59,500 nucleotides of DNA from Chrysomallon squamiferum (lineage: Eukaryota; Mollusca; Gastropoda; Neomphalida; Peltospiridae). Each line of letters begins with the position of its first letter. The first letter of the stretch is position 1. The notes under the pieces were generated by a model, which made no database searches, was not told the DNA's origin, and was given only the letters and a program-made list of their open reading frames with translations. Positions 49,682-59,500 of this stretch are shown piece after piece. The stretch spans positions 17,687,894-17,747,393 of the forward strand of contig CM022672.1 in the NCBI GenBank assembly GCA_012295275.1, written 5' to 3'. The translations under genes were made by a program, and so were the position numbers.

Positions 49682-50949
49682 AAATTCTTCTATCGGCTCT
49701 GCCTTGATTTTAAACAACACGTCTTTTCTCTTTTCTGAATTTGTTTAATGAAAGCGATTCACTGCACAAGATCCAATAAATATTTCAATGTGCCACAGGG
49801 CTTTTTTTTTTTTTCGCCCATCTTGAATTTCAGACAAATCTCCTGTTTATGGGAACGAATATATAAATTATTCTTATTTGCTAATATGTGTATGCTCCTT
49901 ACACCATATTTGTGGCGTCATACATACGTCAGTTTGTTCGGTGTATGGATAAGTAAAGCATTTGTTCCTTCTGTCGGTATAAATTCGACGTTTGACTATA
50001 TTGTCAAAGTGTGATCGCATGTTTTTGTTAAGTTTCTCAACGAACTATTATTATTATGTTTGTTTGCATGTTTACTAAAGATGCTTGTATTCGCAGCAGT
50101 TTTTACATTTCTGGTCTACTCTAAGCACTACAGTGACTGTTCTAAGACAGCATTATTTTATAACGCAAATGACCGATTAGCGTCCTGTTCGTTATTTCGT
50201 TATTTTCTCACCACTAATTTATCATACACGATATATAATTGTTATCACGTTACTTAACGATTTAGATATCGAATTATAGTTTTATTTTCATCACATTCAT
50301 CGTAAATGTATGTAGGTTGAAAAATTATTAAGAACTGGTGCTGATTTGTCCAATTGTATAACTTTAATTATAATAATTATTGGAAAATATTGTTCGCGGC
50401 TGATCTAACTGCTATTGTACAATACTACATCCATTACATTTGAAATGTTTTAAACTGTATGTATAAAAAAAGAAACGAAAAAAGTTCACGACTTTGAGCC
50501 GGAAGACGAAATGCTATTTCGAATTAACAATTTTCTTTTCTTTTTCTTTTCTTTAAGAATGTTTCTTTTCTCTCTCTTATTTTTCCCTTTCCTTTCTTCC
50601 TTTTTTTTTTTTTTTTTTTTTTTCCAATCTGAAATGTTTTACTGAATTTAACATTAGACTAACGATTTCATCATTTATTTCAAAATTACGAAATCTAAGC
50701 AAACAGTAAACATTTCAGACTGTGCTGGAGGGATTAGGGATCGTCTAGGCTTGTTTGTACAATGATTTCACAATGTATTGTAATTTCCGGTATCGCGTCC
50801 TCACTTTAGATAAGATGTGGGGAGAGATTTTATATTAGTTTGAAACACACTGCATCATTCCTTTACGTTAAATCAGTTTCAGTAAACACTTTAACAATTG
50901 TTTTTAATTATAATTATTATTTACTTTTATTTCGCTTTATTTTTATTTA

Positions 50950-50975
50950 TTTATTTATTTATTTTTTTTTTTATT

Positions 50976-51009
<34 letters not shown>

Positions 51010-51010
51010 T

Positions 51011-51067
<57 letters not shown>

Positions 51068-51090
51068 TTTATTTTTATTTTTTTTTTTTA
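50950..51090 (+). repeat. Long T-rich tract 5' of hormone exon A
   Basis: An almost pure T tract with occasional A, about 300 bp upstream of the hormone start. A shorter, differently interrupted version sits at the same place in unit B (54940-55060). The Phe-rich frames here are artefacts. Its length in the assembly is likely unreliable. Confidence 0.8.
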
Positions 51091-51387
51091 AAGTGGTATT
51101 AATTAAACATAAATACGTTAAAATTTAGACTTACAACCATGAATAATGAATCTGTTTCCACTTCTGAGTGGTGTAATTTATCGCCACCCCTCCACGGAGG
51201 CGTAAGCTTTTTTTCCGTTGGTCAGATCAGACGACATTATCATCGAACAGTCACGTGACCCCGAATGACAGACGATGGCTACAAAAACAGGGCATGCTCT
51301 TCTCTGTCCATGCCTATCGATCCAAGAACCATTGTAGCTTCTAGTCCTGATTTTACATTCTTCGTCAGAAACACTTCAGGATTTGAA

Positions 51388-51531
51388 ATGCCTTCAACTA
51401 TTGGAAGACAGTTAACAGTTTTATGTCTAACTTTCTGTTGCCTTTACACGGGGACCAGTGCCTGTTTTATAAGAAACTGTCCTCCAGGAGGAAAGCGCTC
51501 GATTGAAGTGGACTCTCCAAATGAAAGACAG
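51388..51531 (+). CDS. Conopressin-type (vasopressin/oxytocin family) precursor, first exon A
   Basis: Encodes a signal peptide of 25 residues (hydrophobic VLCLTFCCLY core, ending GTSA), then the nonapeptide CFIRNCPPG, an amidation Gly and the KR dibasic site, then SIEVDSPNERQ. A consensus donor (GTATGT) follows in phase 0. The order of signal, hormone, GKR and about ten residues before an intron is the conserved first exon of vasopressin/oxytocin genes; neurophysin cysteines would begin in the next exon. The product should be an amidated, disulfide-bridged peptide (Cys1-Cys6) acting on V1a/oxytocin-type receptors. The frame is open to an upstream ATG at 51265, but the ATG at 51388 gives a normal signal peptide. 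No neurophysin-like exon (CxxCGPG pattern) is visible between here and unit B. The related Lys-conopressin is CFIRNCPKG. Confidence 0.9.
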
Positions 51532-52609
51532 GTATGTGGTACTGTAAGACACCCCAACACACCCCTCTGTCCAGTCAAAATTTAATCTAGAGTAAGTGTT
51601 GAAATGTAAATATCTTCTAACTATTTTACCCCGGGTCCTTTGAGAGTTTTTTTTTTCACGCAGAAAAATTTGTTCGGATGTTTGTTTTAATATTATTTTA
51701 AACGGGTTACGACACCAAAGTTCTTATTTTTCCATTTTCAGTATTCTGTTAACTTGTAATACGAGATCATTTGTTTTAATTATTTCTGCTTGAGTTTTTA
51801 AAAAGATTCATTTCTATCTCGAATATAAAACTGTGTTTGTGTTTCATATGTCGAATGTAATTAAATCCATCTTAATGAAAATAACAATAATAATTTTAAT
51901 AGTTTATTTAAAGAGAAACAAAATCAGAAATTATTTACTAATGTAATTACTGATTTTATCTAATTATCCACTTTAAAGGACATTTTATTTTTAATTATTA
52001 TTTTATTTATCTAAAAAAGTTTAAACGAATTAATGCGGGGGGCGGAGGGATATCATCGTTCTATACAACGCCACATATTTATTTATTTATTTATTTATTT
52101 AATCAGAAACATCTAACCATGTTCTTAGTTTCGTCCAAGTATTGTATGTGCAAAAAAACAAAAAACAAAAAAGACAAAAAATTAATCAATTTATTATGCA
52201 GAATATTCCAGAAATGTACCTTTTCACTGTGTTCAAATTAGAAATCTGTGATTAATAATACAAATTTTGACTACTTACACGCTTGACTTACGTCCTATTT
52301 ATAAACGAAAGTATAGAATTTAATCATTTTCATGTTTTCATATACAGATTCATTATTCGACATTCAAATGTCTTGTTTTTAACCTTTTGAAAACTCTTAT
52401 TAAGCATTTAAGCTTTTTTTATACTTATAACATGAAAAACAAAAAATTGTTTTAATCCAAAGTATAATTACTAAATTATACAAGTAAGTTTTGTAATAAA
52501 TAACTTAAAAAATTAAATATAATTTTGATATATCTTGCAAACATTTATCGAAACAGAATGGCAATGAATTAAATTATTTGATTACTAATATATCCAGAAA
52601 ACGTAAATG

Positions 52610-52642
<33 letters not shown>

Positions 52643-53654
52643 GATAAGGAAAAGATTAACTATGCAGTAAATAATTGTGTTCAATTTAATATAATAGATA
52701 ATTTAAGAACATGTCATTAAAAAAGATTATTTCAATATATATATATATATATCCACATTAACTCATTATTCACATTATATATCTTAACCGTATTAAGAAA
52801 AGTTAAAGAGTGAGAACTGTACATTTTATGTGAGTGTGATCAAATGTAAATAACCACCGGTAACATGATGACTTGCAACGAAGTTTAAAATAACGAGAAC
52901 TGAAGCTGTTACATATTTTCTTTTGTTTTGTTGTTACTGTTTATTTTGTTTTGCTTTGCTTTTTTATTGTCAACAAATCACAATCAAGTTATCGATTTTG
53001 TTTTCACGCTATGACATTCGATATGCGCAAGACCAGAACGATGTAATCACTGAACATTGAAACAGGTTTATTTTGAAATGATATCCAGTAACATCTGTTA
53101 TATATATATATAGACAATAGTAGTGTGTTATACAGTAAGAGAAGGAAATGTGTACTGGTCTCTTCCTGTTTACCAATCCTAATAAGTTGATTTACCATTC
53201 AGCATTATCATTCATTCGTTAATGTGTTACAGCAAAAGCTGTTATAGTGGTCTTCAGTATCAGAGGATAGTTCTGGGTTAAATAAGGGCAAAGGAAAACG
53301 GTCGAAGTGACTAACCGTCTTGAGGCCACAATTCAACCGTTACATACCCTACACTGACTTAATTATTTGTTTTCACTGAGATTATATTATAATAAATGAC
53401 AAAACTCTACGATAAGTCGTATTAATTTAAGTCAGAATTCGCTAGTGCTGTATTTCGCCAGCTGATCAATCTTGCTTAAAAAATGTTTATGTTATCGACT
53501 CGTATGAGATTGGAATTAATCGATATATTTTTATATATTTATAACTCGCTGTGATTTTTAAGATTTAAAGCAGAAAGTAAATAAATAAATGAATAAGAAT
53601 ATCAGAGGTTACGTTAATAATAATAGTAACAGTAGCAATATCATCATCATAATC

Positions 53655-54980
53655 AAATTCTTCTATCGGCTCTGCCTTGATTTTAAACAACACGTCTTTT
53701 CTCTTTTCTGAAATTTGTTTAATGAAAGCGATTCACTGCACAAGATCCAATAAATATTTCAATGTGCCACAGGGCTTTTTTTTTTTTTTTTTTTTTCGCC
53801 CATCTTGATTTTCAGACAAATCTCCTGTTTATGGGAACGAATATATAAATTATTCTTATTTGCTAATATGTGTATGCTCCTTAACCATATTTGTGGCGTC
53901 ATACATACGTCAGTTTGTTCGGTGTATGGATAAGTAAAGCATTTGTTCCTTCTGTCGGTATAAATTCGACGTTTGACTATATTGTCAAAGTGTGATCGCA
54001 TGTTTTTGTTAAGTTTCTCAACGAACTATTATTATTATGTTTGTTTGCGTATTTACTAAAGATGCTTGTATTCGCAGCAGTTTTTACATTTCTGGTCTAC
54101 TCTAAGCGCTACAGTGACTGTTCTAAGACAGCATTATTTTATAACGCAAATGACCGATTAGCGTCCTGTTCGTTATTTCGTTATTTTCTCACCACTAGTT
54201 TATCATACACGATATATAATTGTTATCACGTTGCTTAACGATTTAGATATCGAATTATAGTTTTATTTTCATCACATTCATCGTAAATGTATGTAGGTTG
54301 AAAAAATGATTAAGAACTGGTGCTGATTTGTCCAATTGTATAACTTTAATTATAATAATTATTGGAAAATATTGTTCTCGGCTGATCTAACTGCTATTGT
54401 ACAATACTACATCCATTACATTTGAAATGTTTTAAACTGTATGCATAAAAAAGAAACGAAAAACGTTCACGACATTGAGCCGGAAGACGAAATGCTATTT
54501 CCAATTAACAATTTTCTTTTCTTTTTCTTTTCTTTAAGAATGTCTCTTTTCTCTCTCTTATTTTTCCCTTTCCTTTCTTCCTTTGTTTTTTTTTTTTTTT
54601 TTTTTTTTTTTCCAATCTGAAATGTTTTACTGAGTTTAACATTAGGCGGCTAACGATTTCATCATTTATTTCAAAATTACGAAATCTAAGCAAACAGTAA
54701 ATATTTCAGACTGTGCTGGAGGGATTAGGGATCGTCTAGGCTTGTTTGTACAATGATTTCACAATGTATTGTAACTTCCGGTATCGTGTCCTCACTTTAG
54801 ATAAGATGTGGGGAGAGATTTTATATTAGTTTGAAACACACTGCATCATTCCTTTACGTTAAATCAATTTCAGTAAACACTTTAACAATTGTTTTTAATT
54901 ATAATTATTATTTACCTTTATTTCGCTTTATTTTTATTTATTTATTTTTTTTATTTTTTTTATTTATTTTTTTTTTTTTT

Positions 54981-55011
<31 letters not shown>

Positions 55012-57433
55012 ATTTATTTTTATTTTTTTTTTTTTTTATTATTATTATTTTTTTTTAAAGTGGTATTAATTAAACATAAATACGTTAAAATTTAGACTTA
55101 CAACCATGAATAATGAATCTGTTTCTACTTCTGAGTGGTGTAATTTATCGCCACCCCTCCACGGAGGCGTAAGTTTTTTTTCCGTTGGTCAGATCAGACG
55201 ACATTATCATCGAACAGTCACGTGACCCCGAATGACAGACGATGGCTACAAAAACAGGGCATGCTCTTCTCTGTCCATGCCTATCGATCCAAGAACCATT
55301 GTAGCTTCTAGTCCTGATTTTACATTCTTCGTCAGAAACACTTCAGGATTTGAAATGCCTTCAACTATTGGAAGACAGTTAACAGTTTTATGTCTAACTT
55401 TCTGTTGCCTTTACACGGGGACCAGTGCCTGTTTTATAAGAAACTGTCCTAGAGGAGGAAAGCGCTCGATTGAAGTTGACTCTCCAAATGAAAGACAGGT
55501 ATGTGGTACTGTAAGACACCCCAACACACCCCTCTGTCCAGTCAAAATTTAATCTAGAGTAAGTGTTGAATTTTTAAAAGATTCATTTCTATCTCGAATA
55601 TAAAACTGTTTGTGTTTCGTATGTCAAATGTAATTAAATCCATCTTCATAAAAATAATAATAATAATTTTAATAGTTTAATTAAAGAGAAACAAAATCAG
55701 AAATTATTTACTAATGTGATTACTGATTTTATCTAATTATCCACTTTAAAGGACATTTTATTTTTAATTATTATTTTATTTATCTAAAAAAATTTAAACG
55801 AATTAATGCGGGGGGGGAGGGATATCATCGTTCTATACAACGCCATATATTTATTTATTTATTTATTTATTTAATTTAATCAGAAACATCTAACCATGTT
55901 CTTAGTTTCGTCCAAGTATTGTATGTGCAAAAAACAAAAACAAAAAAGACAAAAAATTAATTAATTTATTATGCAGAATATTCCAGAAATGTACCTTTTC
56001 ACTGTGTTCAAATTAGAAATCTGTGATTAATAATCTAAATTTTGACTACTTACACGCTTGACTTACGTCCTATTTATAAACGAAAGTATAGAATTTAATC
56101 ATTTTCATGTTTTCATATACAGATTCATTATTCGACATTCAAATGTCTTGTTTTTAACCTTTTGAAAGCTCTTATTAAGCATTTAAGCTTTTTAAACTTA
56201 TGACATGAAAAACAAAAAATTGTTTTAATCCAAAGTATAATTACTAAATTATACAAGTAAGTTTTGTAATAAATAACTTAAAAAATTAACTATAATTTTG
56301 ATATATCTTGCAAACATTTATCGAAACAGAATAGCACTGAATTAAATTATTTGATTACTAATATATCCAGAAAACGTAAATGAAAAAAAAAAAAAAAAGA
56401 AAAAAAAGAGCGATAAGGAAAAGATTAACTATGCAGTAAATAATTGTGTTCAATTTAATATAATAGATAATTTAAGAACATGTCATTAAAAAAGATTATT
56501 TCAATATATATATATATCCACATTAACTCATTATTCACATTATATATCTTAACCGTATTAAGAAAAGTTAAAGAGTGAGAACTGTACATTTTATGTGAGT
56601 GTGATCAAATGTAAATAACCACCACTAGCATGATGACTTGCAACGAAGTTTAAAATAACGAGAACTGAAGCTGTTACATATTTTGTTTTGTTTTGTTGTT
56701 ACTGTTTGTTTTGTTTTGTTTTGCTTTTTTATTGTCAACAAATCACAATCAAGTTATCGATTTTGTTTTCACGCTATGACATTCGATATGCGCAAGACCA
56801 GAACGATGTAATCAGTGAACATTGAAACAGGTTTATTTTTAAATGATATTTTGAAATGATATTCAGTAACATCTGTTTTATATATATAGAGACAATGTTA
56901 GTGTGTTATACAGTAAGAGAAGGAAATGTGTACTGGTCTCTTCCTGTTTACCAATCCTAATAAGTTGATTTTACCATTCAGCATTATCATTCATTCGTTA
57001 ATGTGTTACAGCAAAAGCTGTTATAGTGGTCTTCAATATCACAGGTTAGTTCTGGATAAAATTTGGGCAAAGGAAAACGGTCGAAGTGGCTAACGGTCTT
57101 GAGGCCACAGTTTAACCATTACATACCTTACACTGACTTAATTATTTGTTTTCACTGAGATTATATTATAATAAATGACAAAACTCTACGATAAGTCGTA
57201 TTAATTTAAGTCAGAATTCGCTAGTGCTGTATTTCGCCAGCTGATCAATCTTGCTTAAAAAATGTTTATGTTATCGACTCGTATGAGATTGGAATTAATC
57301 GATATATTTTTATATATTTATAATTCACTGTGATTTTTAAGATTTAAAGCAGAAAGTAAATAAATAAAAGAATAAGAATATCAGAGGTTACGTTAATAAT
57401 AATAGTAACAGTAGCAATATCATCATCATAATC
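53655..57433 (+). repeat. Tandem duplication unit B (about 3.78 kb)
   Basis: Head-to-tail second copy of unit A with no spacer. It lacks about 190 bp after the hormone exon and has shorter T tracts. It ends in CAT/ATC microsatellite at about 57433, where the match to the end of A runs out. Because A ends in the same CATCATAATC word, slippage or recombination at this microsatellite may have produced the duplication. Confidence 0.95.
55355..55498 (+). CDS. Conopressin-type precursor, first exon B (Arg8 peptide)
   Basis: Same architecture, length and donor (GTATGT, phase 0) as exon A: identical 25-residue signal peptide, then CFIRNCPRG, Gly, KR and SIEVDSPNERQ. Only three bases differ across the open frame. 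Two are adjacent and change codon 8 of the hormone from CCA (Pro) to AGA (Arg); the third is silent (GTG to GTT). A basic residue at position 8 is the vasopressin-like state. The Arg is followed by Gly-Gly-Lys-Arg, so Arg8-Gly9 could in principle add a monobasic site, but position-8 Arg is tolerated in vasopressins. No neurophysin exon is visible in the remaining 4 kb, so the rest of the precursor lies beyond the window. Confidence 0.9.
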
Positions 57434-57462
57434 ATCATCATCACAATCATCATCAACAACAG

Positions 57463-57463
57463 C

Positions 57464-57518
<55 letters not shown>
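57463..57518. repeat. AAT microsatellite
   Basis: Uninterrupted AAT units directly beyond the end of duplication unit B, following CAT/CAA units. Confidence 0.9.
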
Positions 57519-58833
57519 TTGTGCTGTATGTAAATGCAAGAAATTAATAAAAAATATTTTTACGAAAGTAATTATATTCATTATTTCATCATAATCAGTA
57601 CAATTCTTCATCTATGTATTTTTTAACACCTATCACTTATTAAACCATCGTCGAAATGTGGCTGGTTTATATCATAGTAGTTATATATTTATCCAGACGT
57701 GTCCGATTAACTGAAGTCATGCTTGTCAATAAGTCTCAATTCATGTACAAAATAATATGAATTTATATATAAGTACACACACATACACACACATACATAC
57801 GTACATACATATATACATATATTAATTATTATGTGACTAGTTTCTATAAAAGACACCCAAAGTTATTGCGAGAACTGGTTATCTTCTTTAATAAGAATTG
57901 CGATTTCTTTCTTTCGTTTTTTTAAATTTAAATTTTTTTTTAAATGTTTTGCTTCTAAGATAACTTTTCTTCCATCTGCAAGCTTTTGGCAAAATCAGCT
58001 ATGATATGAGTTTAGTTTTATCTATAATTTCATACAATATTGAAAATCGTATCATTTCTACGTTTATAATCTTTTTTTTTTAACAAAAAAAAAATAAATA
58101 AGCAAATAAATAACAAACATAAATTAAAAAATGATTTAAATGAATAAATAAATAAATAACAAATAAATAAAGATATAAATAAAATAATGCATTTTAATTT
58201 TATATGAAAATATTTTTAAAAAAATAATAATAATAATAATTAAACAAAAATAAAATTTTAAACGTATTACAGTATTATGATTGTAGAATACATTTATTAT
58301 TTACCGCCATCAAATAATATATAACTGTTCATCCGCAAAATATCGTTAAATACTACCCAGTTAATAAAATTATCTTCTCGCCTCCATCACACATTTTCTT
58401 CACACTCCACTGGTACTGCATATGCCGCTGCTCCAAATACGAATTCAGTCTTTTATTTTTGTTTAACATGAATAATTTTACTTCGTTGCTGTTTCAAATA
58501 ATAACGGTGTCAACAGCATTTTTCAATACTTCTTATCAATGGGACACGCTTTTGTAAATGAAAACCAACAAAAGTTAATATCCGTGATGAGAAGTCAGCC
58601 ATCAATTCGAATGCTGAAGAGACAGATGATTTGTTAAAGTGTCCCATGGTGAAATCACTTTTGCAGTTTCAATTTCAATCGTTTTATGACAGTGATTAAT
58701 GATTATCGACCAGGTACCCAATAACCGTAACGATTTAATCGACTGATTTTAATTGTTTGTTTAGGTGTGAAATTATTTTCAACATAAAAAAGGGTTACAG
58801 TGGTTACTTAAAATACACTGTAATGTAATTTAA

Positions 58834-58834
58834 G

Positions 58835-58895
<61 letters not shown>
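58834..58895. repeat. AAT microsatellite
   Basis: Uninterrupted AAT units; no associated gene. Confidence 0.9.
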
Positions 58896-58896
<1 letters not shown>

Positions 58897-59500
58897 GAAA
58901 CCTGGTCGGCAGATCAAAACGTTTAGAACAGGTGTAAAAATTGTCCTCATTTGGCCCGTTTTACTAATTCACGTCAAAAAATTCAATAAATTCAGTACAC
59001 TCTAACAATAACAATCATTTGAATATTAAAAAAAATAATAATAAAAAAATAAAAAATCAAGAAATCAAAGACAACGAAAGAAGTGTAGGTGGAATAATGA
59101 TAATAATAATAATAATAATAATAACAATATTTAATTATTTAAACTGAGTTTCAGATTTCATCTGTAGATTTCATATTTTATTTAAAATGACATATTTTCC
59201 TGCTTAAATATTTTTGTAAAAGCTGAAGAAAAAGATAAATATTATATAAAAAAAAATTGTTTTATTTATTATTTATTCATACGAAGAATGCAATCGTGTG
59301 ATTTAATCGTAATAATCTTAATAATCTTCATATCGTTCAATCATTTCGCTTTTACGCATGCGTACTAAAACAGTTATTAGAGATTGTTAGTGGGATAAAT
59401 TAAAAAACGAAAAATAACAACTAATGATTTATTTCTCGACGTAAAAGAAAAGTTCAACAACAAAATTCCTTACTGTTTTAATTATTAATGTCACCCAAGT

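Larger units (their letters stand above)
49682..53654 (+). repeat. Tandem duplication unit A (about 3.97 kb)
   Basis: Starts AAATTCTTCTATCGGCTCTG and ends ...CATCATCATAATC, where unit B begins at once with the same first words. Over the compared stretches the two units differ by scattered single bases, homopolymer lengths and a few indels. The largest difference is about 190 bp (near 51604-51794) present only in A. Unit A carries the conopressin-type exon encoding the Pro8 peptide, with 1.7 kb of 5' flank and 2.1 kb of 3' flank. Confidence 0.95.
57434..59500. other. AT-rich DNA after the duplication, probably intronic
   Basis: No neurophysin-like Cys/Gly-rich frame on the plus strand. Long AAT runs lie at 57463-57518 and 58834-58895, with CA/TA repeats near 57770-57820. 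If the hormone exons splice to a downstream neurophysin exon, this is intron sequence. Confidence 0.5.

Noticed and set aside
50060-50257. 65-codon frame repeated in both duplication units (54041-54238)
   Set aside because: Present in both only because the DNA is duplicated; substitutions between the copies include amino-acid changes and there is no supporting gene structure.
50840-51128. Phe-rich open frames over the T tract (also 54831-55095)
   Set aside because: They are translations of a T homopolymer region; no codon bias or motif, and tract lengths differ between the duplicate copies.
51265-51387. Upstream in-frame ATG of hormone exon A (and 55232 in B), adding 41 residues
   Set aside because: It would bury the signal peptide inside the protein; the inner Met gives a normal 25-residue signal.
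58381-58445. Minus-strand frame EFVFGAAAYAVPVECEENV, reminiscent of a retroelement protease/RNase H region
   Set aside because: Only about 20 codons between stops and no neighbouring retroelement sequence.
1-59500. tRNA, rRNA and CRISPR-like arrays
   Set aside because: None seen on reading; the regular repeats present are eukaryotic microsatellites and one 80-bp minisatellite.

Overview
The window is nuclear DNA of an invertebrate animal. It is very AT-rich, with many homopolymer and ATT/CA/GA microsatellites. Its genes are split by AT-rich introns with canonical GT-AG junctions. The vasopressin/oxytocin-family peptides it encodes (C-F-I-R-N-C-P-x-G) are of the conopressin type found in molluscs and leeches, and the TRPV channel is Nanchung-like. 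A lophotrochozoan, most probably a mollusc, is the best reading; I cannot name the species.

Layout, left to right: BBIP1 (BBSome subunit, minus); a MYORG-type GH31 glycosidase (plus, two exons); a 3.5 kb gene-poor stretch with an 80-bp tandem repeat; a seven-exon CIMIP2/FAM166 ciliary microtubule protein (minus), head-to-head with a 16-exon-position TRPV channel (plus); a hAT-like MITE; an unrecognised intronless four-TM protein behind a CRE+TATA promoter; a second hAT-like MITE; a 15-exon PRPF4 (minus), head-to-head with CDC26 (plus); SNRNP35 (plus) only 174 bp after CDC26; a decayed Tigger/pogo fragment; and a head-to-tail duplication of about 4 kb, each copy carrying a first exon of a conopressin-type neuropeptide precursor. 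I rebuilt the exon chains by hand from splice consensus, reading phase and family similarity. Phases close throughout, except at one PRPF4 junction.

Two systems stand out. (1) The duplicated hormone exons encode two different nonapeptides, CFIRNCPPG and CFIRNCPRG. They differ only at position 8, the position that separates oxytocin-like (neutral) from vasopressin-like (basic) hormones. No neurophysin exon lies between or within 2 kb after them, so they are either alternative first exons of one gene or a very young gene pair. (2) The TRPV gene carries two successive pore-loop exons that fit the same flanking phases but cannot be joined to each other without a frameshift. This is a mutually exclusive cassette that would swap the selectivity-filter motif (SLGQF versus SVGDF). 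A perfect 44-bp hairpin lies in the intron just before the pair.

Functional themes: BBIP1, CIMIP2 and a Nanchung-like TRPV are all cilium-linked; PRPF4 and SNRNP35 are both spliceosomal (U4/U6 and U11/U12). Whether this grouping means anything is inference.
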